Assembly (NCBI RefSeq): GCF_013449725.1
Contig: NZ_JACCFF010000001.1
Location: 372,001 to 436,000, forward strand
DNA from: Mycobacteroides sp. LB1
GTDB lineage: Bacteria > Actinomycetota > Actinomycetes > Mycobacteriales > Mycobacteriaceae
Direction of reading: 5' to 3'
Length of the DNA stretch: 64,000 nucleotides
A program made the translations under genes and the position numbers. The notes beneath the pieces are model-generated. The model was not told where the DNA came from. It searched no databases and saw only the letters and a list, made by a program, of their open reading frames with translations. Positions 1 to 8,587 of the stretch are shown here, in pieces. The first letter of the stretch is position 1, and every line of letters starts with the position of its first letter.

Positions 1-184
1 CGACGTTGGTGACCCCCGTGGCGTTGATCTGCTTGCGCAGCAGGTCGATGTTGCCGCCGCCTGCGGCCAGGCCGACGACCTCGAATCGATCGGGGTTGGC
101 GGCGATGACCTCAAGCGCCTGGGTACCGATGGACCCGGTGCTGCCCAAGAGCAAGACCCGACAGACCTCTGAACCAAGTGTCAC
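1..184 (-). CDS. dxr: 1-deoxy-D-xylulose 5-phosphate reductoisomerase, N-terminal part (cut by window edge)
   Basis: The reverse strand encodes about 61 residues with a Rossmann start, [17 protein letters not shown], followed by [16 protein letters not shown] and a helix LLRKQ. This is the NADPH-binding N-terminus typical of DXR, which converts 1-deoxy-D-xylulose 5-phosphate to 2-C-methyl-D-erythritol 4-phosphate in the MEP isoprenoid pathway in the cytosol. The GTG at 184 is the most likely start visible, giving a short leader before the glycine-rich loop; no strong ribosome site decides it. The catalytic and C-terminal domains lie outside the window. In M. tuberculosis dxr likewise lies upstream of the rlmN-cdsA-frr block, which supports the call. 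Confidence 0.85.
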   Translation of the reverse strand, partial: MTLGSEVCRVLLLGSTGSIGTQALEVIAANPDRFEVVGLAAGGGNIDLLRKQINATGVTNV

Positions 185-215
185 CCACGTATTGTGCCCC
201 CAGTACGGGCCCGCT

Positions 216-959
216 CTAGCTCGTGAGCACCACGGGACGGTGCAGCTCCACATCACCGGAGGCCGAACGCACCTGGACGAGGAACCTCTCGTCCCCTTGT
301 AGCGGTCCGTCCACGGAATCCAGCGAGTTGGTGACGACGCCGTTGGCGGTGTCGATCGCCAGTTTTGCAGCGGTGCCCGCCGGGATGCCGACGGATGTGT
401 TCCCACTGGCCGTGTCGAAGATCAGTCCGCCGACGATCGCGGACCCGATGGTCACCGAGCCCGAGGATGAGGCCGCTTTGATATTCCCGCGCAGTTGCTT
501 GATGGCGAGGTCTCCCCGAGCCGTCTGAAAGCCGATATCGCCGGTGAGCTCCCTGATCGATACGCCGCCCGAGGCGGAATCGATCTTGGCGTCCCCGGTG
601 ATCGTGTCGATCAGCAGATCACCGCTTGCCGATTGCAGTCGCACGTCTCCGAAGGCACCGTCGGCGCGCACTTCCGCCGAGGCCACCGAGATATCCAGGA
701 CCGACTGGGTGGGCAGTTCAATGATGATGTCCACGGTGCCGGTGCGGAAGGTCAGGCCCGGTGACGACTCCACCGAGAGCAGGCCCTTTCCGAAGGTGAC
801 CCGGGTGCGCTCGGCGGTCTTGATGTCCAGCGCCTTGGATACGTCTCGTGGCCTGACGTCGACGGTGGTGTTCGCACGGTCACTCGCAATGATCTGCAGC
901 GTGCCGCGCGCCAGTGCGACCTTGGCAGCGACGGGGTTGAGGGTTTCGAACTTGGACAT
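216..959 (-). CDS. DUF4097 family beta-strand repeat protein
   Basis: 247 residues with no signal peptide or membrane segment. Residues from about 90 to 230 are short repeats of the type [18 protein letters not shown], each giving a SxSGD/G turn, the hallmark of the DUF4097 (putative adhesin) right-handed beta-repeat fold. The molecular role of the family is not established. It follows the RHH regulator gene by 19 bases on the same strand and has a good ribosome site (AAAGGAA) before the ATG, so the two form an operon. Regulation is probably through the palindrome upstream of the regulator. Confidence 0.8.
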   Translation of the reverse strand: MSKFETLNPVAAKVALARGTLQIIASDRANTTVDVRPRDVSKALDIKTAERTRVTFGKGLLSVESSPGLTFRTGTVDIIIELPTQSVLDISVASAEVRADGAFGDVRLQSASGDLLIDTITGDAKIDSASGGVSIRELTGDIGFQTARGDLAIKQLRGNIKAASSSGSVTIGSAIVGGLIFDTASGNTSVGIPAGTAAKLAIDTANGVVTNSLDSVDGPLQGDERFLVQVRSASGDVELHRPVVLTS

Positions 960-978
960 AGCGATATTCCTTTCTTTG

Positions 979-1449
979 TTAGCGGACCCAGCCGCTTATG
1001 GTGTTACCTGAACTGAATGTTGTTGAGCTATAGGGTTTTTTGATCGCAGCGGCCGCCGCACGCACCAGCCAGGCGTTGAGCGAGATCCCCTCGTTGCCGG
1101 CGGCGGCCTCGACGATGGCCCGCAGGCTTTCCGGTAGTCGCAGGGTCACCCGCCAGGTGCCGGCGCTGTCGTCGATCGCGAAGGCCGGTTCGGCTTGCTG
1201 CTGAGTGGCCGGCCGGTTCACCACAAACTGCGGTTCGCGGCCGCGCAACCGCACGTCTACCGAGGTGGGCGCCAGCTCGCGGGTGATCTCCTCGGTGGCC
1301 GCCGAGAGCGCGTCCAGTAGCGCGAGCCGAATGGCGGAGTCGAGCGGCGCGGTCAGTCGATCGGCGAGCTCCTCGGCCTCCGACCCCCCGGCTTTCGCGG
1401 CGATGGCGAGGTCGTGACGCACCGAGTCGACGTACGGTTGCAAGTCCAT
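979..1449 (-). CDS. Ribbon-helix-helix (HicB/CopG-like) DNA-binding regulator
   Basis: 156 residues from the ATG at 1449 (MDLQPYVDSV). The C-terminal third, TLRLPESLRAIVEAAAG followed by NEGISLNAWLVRAAAAAI, is a ribbon-helix-helix fold: one strand (LRLPESL) and two helices joined by the usual small turn with Ser-Leu-Asn. The N-terminal half is helical and of unknown role, perhaps dimerisation or ligand sensing. Such proteins are sometimes annotated as histidine kinases, but no kinase motif is visible. A 23-base palindrome begins nine bases upstream of the start codon, so autoregulation of this gene and the following DUF4097 gene is likely. No HicA-type toxin is adjacent. Confidence 0.75.
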   Translation of the reverse strand: MDLQPYVDSVRHDLAIAAKAGGSEAEELADRLTAPLDSAIRLALLDALSAATEEITRELAPTSVDVRLRGREPQFVVNRPATQQQAEPAFAIDDSAGTWRVTLRLPESLRAIVEAAAGNEGISLNAWLVRAAAAAIKKPYSSTTFSSGNTISGWVR

Positions 1450-1457
1450 GACGTCAT

Positions 1458-1480
1458 GGTGACACCATTTTGGTGTCACC
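1458..1480. promoter_or_regulatory. Operator palindrome of the RHH/DUF4097 operon
   Basis: Perfect inverted repeat GGTGACACCA-TTT-TGGTGTCACC, immediately upstream of the RHH gene start at 1449. A further related half site (TGGTGAC) occurs at about 1491-1497. The position and symmetry fit autorepression by a dimer or tetramer of the RHH protein (inference). Confidence 0.65.
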
Positions 1481-1612
1481 GCAAGTGTCATGGTGACGAC
1501 CAGGTATTGGCCGAATATCTACTACCGGTTCCGTAGACTCACCCGACGACATGGCAGACTGACCACCGAAGACGGTCAAGAGTTCGGATCGAGATTCTGA
1601 GGAGGGCTGGCG

Positions 1613-1873
1613 GTGGCCACGACTGAGGTTGTCAAGCACGACGGAGTCGATGTCGAGGACGTGCCGTCCGCAGCGTTCGGGCGCGGGCTCTCCGGCCAGA
1701 ACCCCCGCGTCTTCCACATCCTTGGCATTGCCATTGCGGGCTTCTTGCTGCTGATGCTCAAGGGCAATCACGTCGGCAAGGTCGAGGACATCTTCCTCAT
1801 CGGGTTCGCCGCCATCGTGCTGGCGTTCACCGTGAACGATTACTTGGGCCGTCGCTCGGGCCGCATCCGCTAG
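1613..1873 (+). CDS. DUF2631 small membrane protein
   Basis: 86 residues from a GTG start with a GGAGG ribosome site upstream. Two hydrophobic helices are visible, about residues 34-50 (VFHILGIAIAGFLLLML) and 59-75 (IFLIGFAAIVLAFTV), separated by a short polar loop and ending in a basic tail RRSGRIR. The N-terminal 30 residues are acidic and probably cytosolic. It belongs to the DUF2631 family of actinobacteria; its function is unknown. Its stop abuts that of rlmN on the opposite strand. Confidence 0.8.
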   Translation: MATTEVVKHDGVDVEDVPSAAFGRGLSGQNPRVFHILGIAIAGFLLLMLKGNHVGKVEDIFLIGFAAIVLAFTVNDYLGRRSGRIR

Positions 1874-2995
1874 CTAGCGCTCGGAAGCCGCCAACTGGCC
1901 GCATGCGGCGGCAATCTCCCGACCGCGGGTGTCACGCACCGTGCAGGAGACCCCCTGCTCACGGACGCGTCGTACAAATTCGCGCTCGACCGGTTTCGGG
2001 CTGGCATCCCATTGGCTGCCCGGCGTCGGGTTCAGCGGAATCAGGTTCACATGAACCATCTGACCCAAGGCTTTTCGCAACTTCTTGCCGAGCATGTCGG
2101 CACGCCACGGCTGATCGTTGATATCGCGGATGAGCGCATATTCGATCGACACCCGCCGGCCCGTGACGTCGGCGTAGTAGCGCGCGGCATCGAGCACCTC
2201 GGTGATCGCCCACCGCGTGTTAACCGGCACCAGGGTGTTGCGCAGCTCGTCATCCGGACAATGCAACGAGACCGCGAGCGTGACGCCGAGCCCCTCGTCG
2301 GCAAGTTTCCGGATGGCCGGTGCCAGCCCCACCGTGGAGACCGTGACACCGCGCTGCGATATGCCGAAACCGTCGGGGGGTGGTGCGGTGATCTTGCGCA
2401 GCACCGTGAGCACCCGGTTGTAGTTGGCCAGGGGCTCCCCCATGCCCATGAACACGATGTTCGACAACCGGCCGGGCCCGCCCGGTAGCTCGCCATCGCG
2501 CAATGACGATGCGGCATCACGAACTTGTTCCAGAATCTCGGCGGCCGACAGGTTACGCGTCAGCCCACCCTGGCCGGTGGCGCAGAACGGACATGCCATA
2601 CCGCACCCAGCCTGCGAGGAGATGCACAGCGTGTTGCGGTCCGGATAGCGCATCAGCACCGATTCGACTGTGCTGCCATCATGTAAGCGCCACAAGGTCT
2701 TTCGAGTATCTCCGGAATCACAGGCCACCTGGCGCAGCGGATCAAGCAGTCGGGGAAACAGCGCCTCGCCCACGGCGTCCCGCGCGCCTGCCGGCAGGTC
2801 CGTCATCGCCGCCGGGTCGCCCACCAGTCGTCCGTAGTACTGGTTGGCGATCTGCTTGGCGCGAAACTCCGGAAGCCCCAGTGAACTCACGATCTCACGG
2901 CTCTGCTCCAGGGTCATATCCGCCAGATGGCGCGGCGGCATGGCCCGACGCGGCGCGTCGAACACCAGCGGGAGGGACCTGTTTTCGGCAGACAT
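1874..2995 (-). CDS. rlmN: 23S rRNA (adenine-2503-C2) methyltransferase RlmN
   Basis: 373 residues from ATG 2995 ([10 protein letters not shown]). Radical SAM enzyme that methylates C2 of A2503 in 23S rRNA, and also A37 of some tRNAs. The 4Fe-4S motif is visible as Cys131-x3-Cys135-x2-Cys138 ([13 protein letters not shown]). [11 protein letters not shown] is the conserved GGEP-like SAM site, and the C-terminal cysteine in AAACGQL is the methyl-carrying cysteine. Length is normal. An in-frame upstream extension exists, but the chosen start matches the family N-terminus. It is convergent with the DUF2631 gene, the stops being adjacent. Confidence 0.95.
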   Translation of the reverse strand: MSAENRSLPLVFDAPRRAMPPRHLADMTLEQSREIVSSLGLPEFRAKQIANQYYGRLVGDPAAMTDLPAGARDAVGEALFPRLLDPLRQVACDSGDTRKTLWRLHDGSTVESVLMRYPDRNTLCISSQAGCGMACPFCATGQGGLTRNLSAAEILEQVRDAASSLRDGELPGGPGRLSNIVFMGMGEPLANYNRVLTVLRKITAPPPDGFGISQRGVTVSTVGLAPAIRKLADEGLGVTLAVSLHCPDDELRNTLVPVNTRWAITEVLDAARYYADVTGRRVSIEYALIRDINDQPWRADMLGKKLRKALGQMVHVNLIPLNPTPGSQWDASPKPVEREFVRRVREQGVSCTVRDTRGREIAAACGQLAASER

Positions 2996-3021
2996 AACCG
3001 ACTCAGTATCCCAGGTCTGCG

Positions 3022-3627
3022 CTAGTCCCCGGAACCCGAACGTGCCCGCACGTGCATCCGCTCCCCCTGCGGGCCGAAAATGTGGAGCACTTCGACGGGC
3101 TTGTCGGTCGGATTTCCGAACCAATGCGGAACATGAGTGTCGAACTCGGCGGCTTCACCCGCGGGCAGGATGAGGTCGAGCTCACCCAGCAGCAGGCGCA
3201 CTTTCCCGGAGAGCACGTACATCCACTCGTAGCCGTCATGGACCTTCAGGTTCGGTTCCCCCTTGGGTGAGTGCGGCGGGATGATCTGCTTGTAGCACTG
3301 CACCCCGCCGGGCCGGCGGGACAACGGCACATAGATCGATCCGTCTCGTTTGAACGGTTTGAGGTGAATGCGCGGGTCTCCCGTGGCAGGTGCGTTCACC
3401 AGCTCGTCGAGCGGCACTTGGTGTGCCTCGGCGAGGAGCAACAACAGCTCCAGTGTGGGTCGCCGCCGACCGGATTCCAGGCGAGACAGCGTGCTCTCGG
3501 AAATTCCCGTCGTCTCGGACAACTGCGCCAGGGTGACCTGACGATGCAGGCGCAGCGCCCGCAGCCGCGGCCCCAGTGCATCGAGCACGGCCTCCAGCCT
3601 TTGATTCTGTTCGTCCATACCCGTCAT
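3022..3627 (-). CDS. XRE-family regulator with C-terminal cupin
   Basis: 201 residues from ATG 3627; an ATG at 3618 is an alternative. Residues about 15-70 form an XRE helix-turn-helix ([29 protein letters not shown]), and residues about 110-190 form a small cupin barrel ([21 protein letters not shown], then VPHWFGNP). This architecture is typical of regulators that sense a small ligand or redox state and control a neighbouring enzyme. It is divergent from the flavoprotein gene at 3686, so that gene, possibly with the following methyltransferase, is the probable target. Confidence 0.85.
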   Translation of the reverse strand: MTGMDEQNQRLEAVLDALGPRLRALRLHRQVTLAQLSETTGISESTLSRLESGRRRPTLELLLLLAEAHQVPLDELVNAPATGDPRIHLKPFKRDGSIYVPLSRRPGGVQCYKQIIPPHSPKGEPNLKVHDGYEWMYVLSGKVRLLLGELDLILPAGEAAEFDTHVPHWFGNPTDKPVEVLHIFGPQGERMHVRARSGSGD

Positions 3628-3639
3628 ATTGCCACTTTG

Positions 3640-3653
3640 GCAAGAAAACTTGC
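3640..3653. promoter_or_regulatory. Inverted repeat in the XRE-cupin/flavoprotein intergenic region
   Basis: GCAAG-AAAA-CTTGC lies in the 58-base gap between the two divergent starts. It is a plausible operator for the XRE-cupin protein (inference from position and symmetry). Confidence 0.45.
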
Positions 3654-3685
3654 GTATTTTGCCGGGTCGCCCCAATAGTGGTGTC

Positions 3686-4636
3686 ATGAACAAACTCTGG
3701 GATGTAGCCATCGTCGGTGGTGGAGCCGCAGGCCTGTCGGCGGCCATCACCCTCGCCCGGTCGCGGCGGTCCGTCGTCGTGATCGACGATCACCGGCCGC
3801 GCAACGCCCCGGCGGATCGGGTGCACAACTATCTCGGACGCGAGTCGACGCCGCCGGCCGAGCTATTCGGCATCGGAAGAGATGAAGCGGCGCAATACGG
3901 CGCCACATTCCATGATGCGCAGGTCACCTCGGTGTCCCACGCGGACAACCATTTCGACGTGTCAGTGAATTTTCAGGACAACAGGACCTCGACGGTCCAT
4001 GCGCGTCGGGTCCTGGTGGCCACGGGTGCGGTAGATGAGTTACCCGAAATCGAGGGGCTGGCCGAACGCTGGGGCCGTGACGTGTTGCACTGTGCCTACT
4101 GCCACGGTTGGGAGGTCCGCGACCACACCATCACGGTGCTGGGCACCGGCCCCCTCGCGGTCCACCACGCGCTCATCTTCCGTCAGCTCAGCGAGAACGT
4201 CACCCTGTTGCGGCATAACGACTTTCCGCTATCGGACGAAGAGGCAGCGCAGCTGGCCCGCCGGGATATCGGCGTCATCGACGGACCTGTGACACGGCTG
4301 CGCATCACCGATGACGCACTCGCCGGGGTGGAGCTGGAAACGGGCGCCACGGTGGCGTGCGAGGCGCTGGTCGTCGCGACGGTGGTGTCAGCGCGTATCG
4401 ACATGCTGGCCCCCGTGCGCTTGACGACGCAGGAGATGAGACTCGGGGACCAGCTACTGGGGACATACCTACCGGTCGCCAGGGGCGCCACGGCAGTCCC
4501 AGGTATCTACGCCGCCGGAAACGTCACCGATATCAGGGCACAGGTCATCACATCGGCGGCGGCCGGAACCGAGGTAGCCGCCACCATCAACGCCGACCTC
4601 GCGGTCGTCGACGCGCAGGAGCTGCAGCATGCATGA
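3686..4636 (+). CDS. Thioredoxin-reductase-like NAD(P)/FAD oxidoreductase
   Basis: 316 residues from ATG 3686. The N-terminal FAD dinucleotide fold is IVGGGAAGLSAA (residues 9-20). A redox-active Cys136-Ala-Tyr-Cys139 pair sits in the second domain (HCAYCHG, where TrxB has CATCDG). The NAD(P) loop is VLGTGPLAVHHA, where the usual GxGxxA/G is altered, so cofactor use may differ. The C-terminal FAD motif is GIYAAGNVTD. This points to a flavin disulfide reductase of the TrxB/ferredoxin-NADP reductase-like group rather than housekeeping TrxB. The methyltransferase gene starts inside its 3' end (8-base overlap), so they are co-translated. The divergent XRE-cupin protein probably regulates it. Confidence 0.85.
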   Translation: MNKLWDVAIVGGGAAGLSAAITLARSRRSVVVIDDHRPRNAPADRVHNYLGRESTPPAELFGIGRDEAAQYGATFHDAQVTSVSHADNHFDVSVNFQDNRTSTVHARRVLVATGAVDELPEIEGLAERWGRDVLHCAYCHGWEVRDHTITVLGTGPLAVHHALIFRQLSENVTLLRHNDFPLSDEEAAQLARRDIGVIDGPVTRLRITDDALAGVELETGATVACEALVVATVVSARIDMLAPVRLTTQEMRLGDQLLGTYLPVARGATAVPGIYAAGNVTDIRAQVITSAAAGTEVAATINADLAVVDAQELQHA

Positions 4637-5282
4637 TCACAACAACCCACCCTCCGATGAGAATTCTTGGGACGACTTCTACCAGTCACACGATGCGCTC
4701 TGGAGTGGGAATGCCAATCCACAACTGGTGAGAGAGATTTCGACACTGCCTCCCCGTACCGCGCTGGACGCAGGCTGCGGCGAGGGTGGCGACGCGATCT
4801 GGCTCGCGCAGAAGGGCTGGCGGGTCACCGGCCTGGATTTCTCGGAGACAGCGCTGGGCCGCGCCGCCGATAACGCCGCGAAGGCCGATCCCGAGCTCGC
4901 CAACCGGATCACTTGGGCGCACGCCGACCTGACCACATGGCAGCCGCGTCGTCTATTCGATTTGGTGACATCGCATTTCATGCACCTACCCACCACGCTC
5001 CGCGAGCCCGTGTTCGTGTCGCTGGCCGACGCCGTCGCTCCTGGGGGCACGCTGCTGATCGTGGGGCACCATCCGTCGGATATGCAGGCGGCGATCGGGC
5101 GGCCGGATCTGCCCGACTGGTATTTCACCGCCGAGGATATCGCCGACACCCTCGACCCGGGCCGATGGAACGTTCTTATCGCCGAGTCACGGATGCGGAA
5201 GTTCGCGCGGGACGGCGAGGAATTCGAAATCGCCGACACGGTGTTGCGGGCCGAGCGCAAGCCGTCGGAGGGATCGAGCTAG
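4629..5282 (+). CDS. Class I SAM-dependent methyltransferase
   Basis: 217 residues. Motif I is ALDAGCGEGGDAIWLA (about residues 40-55), followed by the acidic residue in VTGLDFS and motif II-like ADLTTWQP and FDLVTSHFMHLP. The set resembles small-molecule methyltransferases of the TehB/thiopurine or UbiE-like type; the substrate is unknown. It overlaps the flavoprotein gene at its start and overlaps the LysR gene by four bases tail to tail. The pairing with a thiol-disulfide flavoenzyme suggests a detoxification role (weak inference). Confidence 0.8.
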   Translation: MHDHNNPPSDENSWDDFYQSHDALWSGNANPQLVREISTLPPRTALDAGCGEGGDAIWLAQKGWRVTGLDFSETALGRAADNAAKADPELANRITWAHADLTTWQPRRLFDLVTSHFMHLPTTLREPVFVSLADAVAPGGTLLIVGHHPSDMQAAIGRPDLPDWYFTAEDIADTLDPGRWNVLIAESRMRKFARDGEEFEIADTVLRAERKPSEGSS

Positions 5283-6145
5283 GCGATAGCCGCGGATTCT
5301 CCCGAAAGAGCCTCGCGTGCAGCCTGTTCCACGGCTGAGAGCACACCTGGGTCCAGCCCGCGACGGCCGACGACCGACAAGGTCGCCAGGTTCGCCGCGG
5401 GCATGACGTCCACCGGCGCAATGCCGTCGGGCAACCAGCCGATGATGGGTAGCAGCGCCATCCCGAGACCCGACCGCAGGCCCGCGTACAGGCCTGACAA
5501 ATCCGGCGATTCACCGGTGATCTGATACGGACGCCCCAGCGTGTGCAATGCACTGAACATCGGTGCGCGCAGGGTGCACGGTTCGGTGAAGGTCATGATC
5601 TGCAGGGGCTCACCGGAACTCACCTTGTAGCCACGCGCCGCCACCCATTGCAGGCGAACGGTGCCCACCGCGTTGGCGCGATCCAGGCCCGACCCGTCCA
5701 GAATTACCGCCAGGTCCATGGTTCCCCGGTCGACGGATTCGGCGAGATAGACGTTGCGATCGAAACGCACGCGCGCCGACCAGTCCGGGAGATGATCACG
5801 TAGCGCCGTGGTGATGCTCGGCAATATCAAGTCCGCGCCGTGCTCGGTGACTCCGAGAACCAGGGTGCGCTCTTGACCGGTAATCAGATCGTCGACCGCC
5901 ACATCATGGGCGTCAAGAATGCGGCGGGCATGCGCCAACAGCTGCGCGCCCCTATCGGTAAACACCACGCCGCGCCCCGAACGCCGGACCACCGGTTCGC
6001 CGATCGCGGCCTCCAGCTTGCGCACGTGCTGACTGATCGCGGACTGGGTCAGGTGCAGCACCGCGGCGGCTCGGTGGAAACCTCCACAGTCCGCGACCGC
6101 GACAAGTGACCGCAGGGGTGCGATATCGAGTGTCGAACTCGCCAT
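5279..6145 (-). CDS. LysR family transcriptional regulator
   Basis: 288 residues. The N-terminal winged helix is LRSLVAVADCGGFHRAAAVLHLTQSAISQHVRKLEAAIG (about residues 9-47), followed by the usual effector-binding domain of two Rossmann-like lobes. It is divergent from the EamA-type exporter gene at 6303, a classical arrangement in which LysR proteins control an amino acid or metabolite exporter. Two LysR-like inverted repeats lie in the shared intergenic region. Confidence 0.9.
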   Translation of the reverse strand: MASSTLDIAPLRSLVAVADCGGFHRAAAVLHLTQSAISQHVRKLEAAIGEPVVRRSGRGVVFTDRGAQLLAHARRILDAHDVAVDDLITGQERTLVLGVTEHGADLILPSITTALRDHLPDWSARVRFDRNVYLAESVDRGTMDLAVILDGSGLDRANAVGTVRLQWVAARGYKVSSGEPLQIMTFTEPCTLRAPMFSALHTLGRPYQITGESPDLSGLYAGLRSGLGMALLPIIGWLPDGIAPVDVMPAANLATLSVVGRRGLDPGVLSAVEQAAREALSGESAAIA

Positions 6146-6174
6146 ATCGCCACCGTAGTCCGATCACAAAACCT

Positions 6175-6265
6175 GATCAATATTCTCCTCCGCACACGAA
6201 GAACATTGATCTGGCTGGCAGCCAGAATCACGACCGATAAGGACTACTGATTGATTCTGATCAGT
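6175..6265. promoter_or_regulatory. LysR-type operator region
   Basis: Two inverted repeats lie between the divergent LysR and exporter genes: GATCAAT (6175-6181) with ATTGATC (6205-6211), and ACTGAT (6246-6251) with ATCAGT (6260-6265). The elements share the TGAT/ATCA core. Binding by the LysR protein is inferred. Confidence 0.5.
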
Positions 6266-6302
6266 AATTATCGTTGGACATCAACCGCCCGGACCGGCGA
6301 CC

Positions 6303-7259
6303 ATGGCAGTCATGCAGAAGATGACCGTGCCTATGCCGATCTCCTCGGCCGCGGCACTCACGTTTCTGTACGCGCTCGGCTACCCCATCGGCGCGCTCTC
6401 GGTATCGGCCATGACACCCATGCTGGTTCTGGTCGCCCGCTTCGCCCTCGCCGGCGCGATTCTGGCCGCCTGGGCGCTCGCTGCGAAGGCCGCCTGGCCA
6501 ACGGGCCGCAAGCTGGGCCACGTCATCATCACCGGGCTGCTGATGCAGGCCGTGCAGTTCTGTGCGCTGTACGAGGCCCTGGAACATGGGGCCCCCGCGG
6601 TGTTGGGCGCGGTCGTCATCTCGATGAATCCCGTTGTCACCGCGGTGCTGGCCGCCCTCTTCCTGGGCGAGCGCCTCAGCGGCCGGCGGCTTGTCGCGCT
6701 TGGCCTAGGCGTGGTGGCGGTGTTGGCCGCCTGTGCCAACCGGCTGCTCGCCACCGGCGGAGTCGACACCGTACTGGTGCTGCTGCTGGTCGCTTTGTTG
6801 GGTCTGGCCGCGGGCGGCGTCTATCAGCAACGTTTCTGCGCCGATGTCGACTTCCGCGTCAACAGCGCTATCCAGAACCTCGCCGGACTGCTACCTGCCG
6901 GCGCTCTAGCCCTGCTGACGCCCAGCGTCGTGCACGATCCGTGGAAGGCGGTGGGCGCGGTCGCGGCGGTGGTGCTGTTCAACGCCACCCTGTGCACCTC
7001 GCTGTACGTCCGCTCGGTGAGCAAGTTCGGCGCGGCGGCCGTCGCCATGCTGTTCTGCGTCATCCCGGCCGTCGCCGGGTTGCTGTCCTGGGTTCTACTC
7101 GGCCAGCGCGTGGACATCGGCATGGGAATCGGCCTGGTGATCGGCGCGCTCGCCTGCTGGCTCAATGCCCGGGCCAGCCGGCCTGCCGCGGCGCAGGACA
7201 AGCCCGCAATCGACGGGGCCACCGCCGCGCCTACCCGTCAGCCGCTAGTGGCCAGCTAG
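6303..7259 (+). CDS. EamA/DMT-family metabolite exporter
   Basis: 318 residues with about ten hydrophobic helices in two repeats of five, the EamA (RhaT/YdcZ/PecM) architecture. Examples are ALTFLYALGYPIGAL near the start and GAPAVLGAVVISMNPVVTAVLAALFLGERLSG at the end of the first half. The motif of a small-residue helix followed by LGER is typical. It acts in the cytoplasmic membrane, probably exporting amino acids or other small metabolites. Start ATG 6303; an ATG nine bases downstream is also possible. No strong ribosome site is visible. Confidence 0.85.
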   Translation: MAVMQKMTVPMPISSAAALTFLYALGYPIGALSVSAMTPMLVLVARFALAGAILAAWALAAKAAWPTGRKLGHVIITGLLMQAVQFCALYEALEHGAPAVLGAVVISMNPVVTAVLAALFLGERLSGRRLVALGLGVVAVLAACANRLLATGGVDTVLVLLLVALLGLAAGGVYQQRFCADVDFRVNSAIQNLAGLLPAGALALLTPSVVHDPWKAVGAVAAVVLFNATLCTSLYVRSVSKFGAAAVAMLFCVIPAVAGLLSWVLLGQRVDIGMGIGLVIGALACWLNARASRPAAAQDKPAIDGATAAPTRQPLVAS

Positions 7260-7268
7260 CCTGGCTGC

Positions 7269-7973
7269 ATGCGTGCCCTGTTACTCGGTGGTCTGATCCT
7301 GCTCGGAGCTCCGCTCCTGGTCGCCGGATGCTCGAGAGGGGCGACGGTTTCTCCGACCACTCCCTCATCGAGCCAGTCAACATCGAGCAGCACCACCAGC
7401 AAGGCCCCCACCACGACTACGACCACGACTCCCCTCGACTTACCCGAGCCTGCCGCAGGTGCACCGTATGAGGCTGTGGCCCAGTGGATTTCCAAGGGAG
7501 CCCCGGTAGCGGCCGCCAACTTCCACGCAGCCATCAGCCAGGATGGACAAAAGACCGATCTCGGCGACAACGTCGCCTTCAAAACCCCTTCGGGTAAGAC
7601 CCGATGCATGACGAGCAATATCGAGCCGGACACGCTGTCCTGCCTGGTCAACCTGACGAGTCCGCCGAAACGGCCCGCCGATACCGAGGGGAACTGGGTC
7701 GGCGGTTGGACCGATTTCAACGGCCGTCAGGTCACGGTGGGTGGACTGCATGGCGACCCGGGCCCCTTCCAGAGCGGTGACGGAAATCCACTCGATTACG
7801 GTGGCCGCCTGACGTTCGGAGACTTCGGTTGCCGCAGTGAGACTTCCGGATTGTTCTGCGCGAATACCAAGGTTAAGTCCGCCATTCGGATCAGTGATGC
7901 CGGGATCGAGCCCTTCGGCTGCTTGAAAGAGGTCACTCCCTCCGAGGGCAATGGTCGCGAGTTCAGCTGCTAG
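7269..7973 (+). CDS. Secreted lipoprotein
   Basis: 234 residues with an N-terminal signal sequence ending in a lipobox (LLVAGC, Cys21), then a Ser/Thr-rich linker (about residues 28-55) and a globular domain with several cysteines (CMTSN, SCLVN, FGCRSE, LFCANT, FGCLKE, final FSC) that could form disulfides. It is anchored in the outer leaflet of the plasma membrane after lipidation. Similar Cys-rich lipoproteins occur in mycobacteria, but I cannot assign a function. It begins nine bases after the exporter stop and may be co-transcribed. Confidence 0.8.
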   Translation: MRALLLGGLILLGAPLLVAGCSRGATVSPTTPSSSQSTSSSTTSKAPTTTTTTTPLDLPEPAAGAPYEAVAQWISKGAPVAAANFHAAISQDGQKTDLGDNVAFKTPSGKTRCMTSNIEPDTLSCLVNLTSPPKRPADTEGNWVGGWTDFNGRQVTVGGLHGDPGPFQSGDGNPLDYGGRLTFGDFGCRSETSGLFCANTKVKSAIRISDAGIEPFGCLKEVTPSEGNGREFSC

Positions 7974-8587
7974 CGCGGCAACAATTGGGCGAAGTACTCC
8001 TCACCGCGCGGTGAGAGCCGGTAACCCACCGGCAGGCTCAGTGTCAGGCCTAAGTTCTTGAGCTTGCGCACATGCACCTTGAAGGTGGCCAAATCGGGCC
8101 AGCGGGAGCAGGATTCGAGGTCCTTGGCGCGCACCTCGGGACGCTGGGCGATCTCGCGCAGCACGTCACGGGTCCAGGGGCCGGGCTTGGCACTGCGGTC
8201 CATCCGGTCCAGCCGCGCGTCGATATCGGCAAGGTCTTGGGCCGAAAGCGCCGCCGATGAAGCCAACACTGCACGCGGATCCGCCATCGCGATCTTGCGG
8301 AATGCCAAGCGGTACAACTGATCACCGCCGTTCGCGCCGATATCGCTTAGCGCCGCGGCGGCGGAAGAGTAGCCGGCCAGGAGCGCATCGGCATCGTCGA
8401 TATCGCGTGCGGTGATCGCGTCGACGGCATCCACCTCTATAAAGTCGAACTCGGTCATGGAACGGATGCGATCCGAACCCACCCGGTAGCGACCGCCCAC
8501 CTTCACCTGCGGCCGCTTCCAGCGCCGGTAGGCCACCGAGATGGTGCCGTCGTGGATTCCGGTGCGCAACCTCGGTTCGAACAGCAT
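7970..8587 (-). CDS. Conserved protein with ASCH/PUA-like N-terminus
   Basis: 205 residues. The first 50 (RLRTGIHDGTISVAYRRWKRPQ, VKVGGRYRVG, then EFDFIEVDAVDAIT) look like an ASCH/PUA-type RNA-binding barrel. The C-terminal part (VLREIAQRPEVRAKDLES, FKVHVRKLKNLGLT, VGYRLSPRGEEYF) looks like a winged helix. Its start codon overlaps the stop of the dienelactone hydrolase gene, so it is the second gene of that operon. The function is unknown; a nucleic-acid-binding role is the best guess. It is tail to tail with the lipoprotein gene (four-base overlap). Confidence 0.6.
   Translation of the reverse strand: MLFEPRLRTGIHDGTISVAYRRWKRPQVKVGGRYRVGSDRIRSMTEFDFIEVDAVDAITARDIDDADALLAGYSSAAAALSDIGANGGDQLYRLAFRKIAMADPRAVLASSAALSAQDLADIDARLDRMDRSAKPGPWTRDVLREIAQRPEVRAKDLESCSRWPDLATFKVHVRKLKNLGLTLSLPVGYRLSPRGEEYFAQLLPR

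Noticed and set aside
6251-7471. Long open frame of about 400 codons on the plus strand
   Set aside because: It is the shifted frame of the EamA exporter gene; its product is a low-complexity Arg/Gly/Ala/Pro chain without any domain, a common GC-rich artefact.
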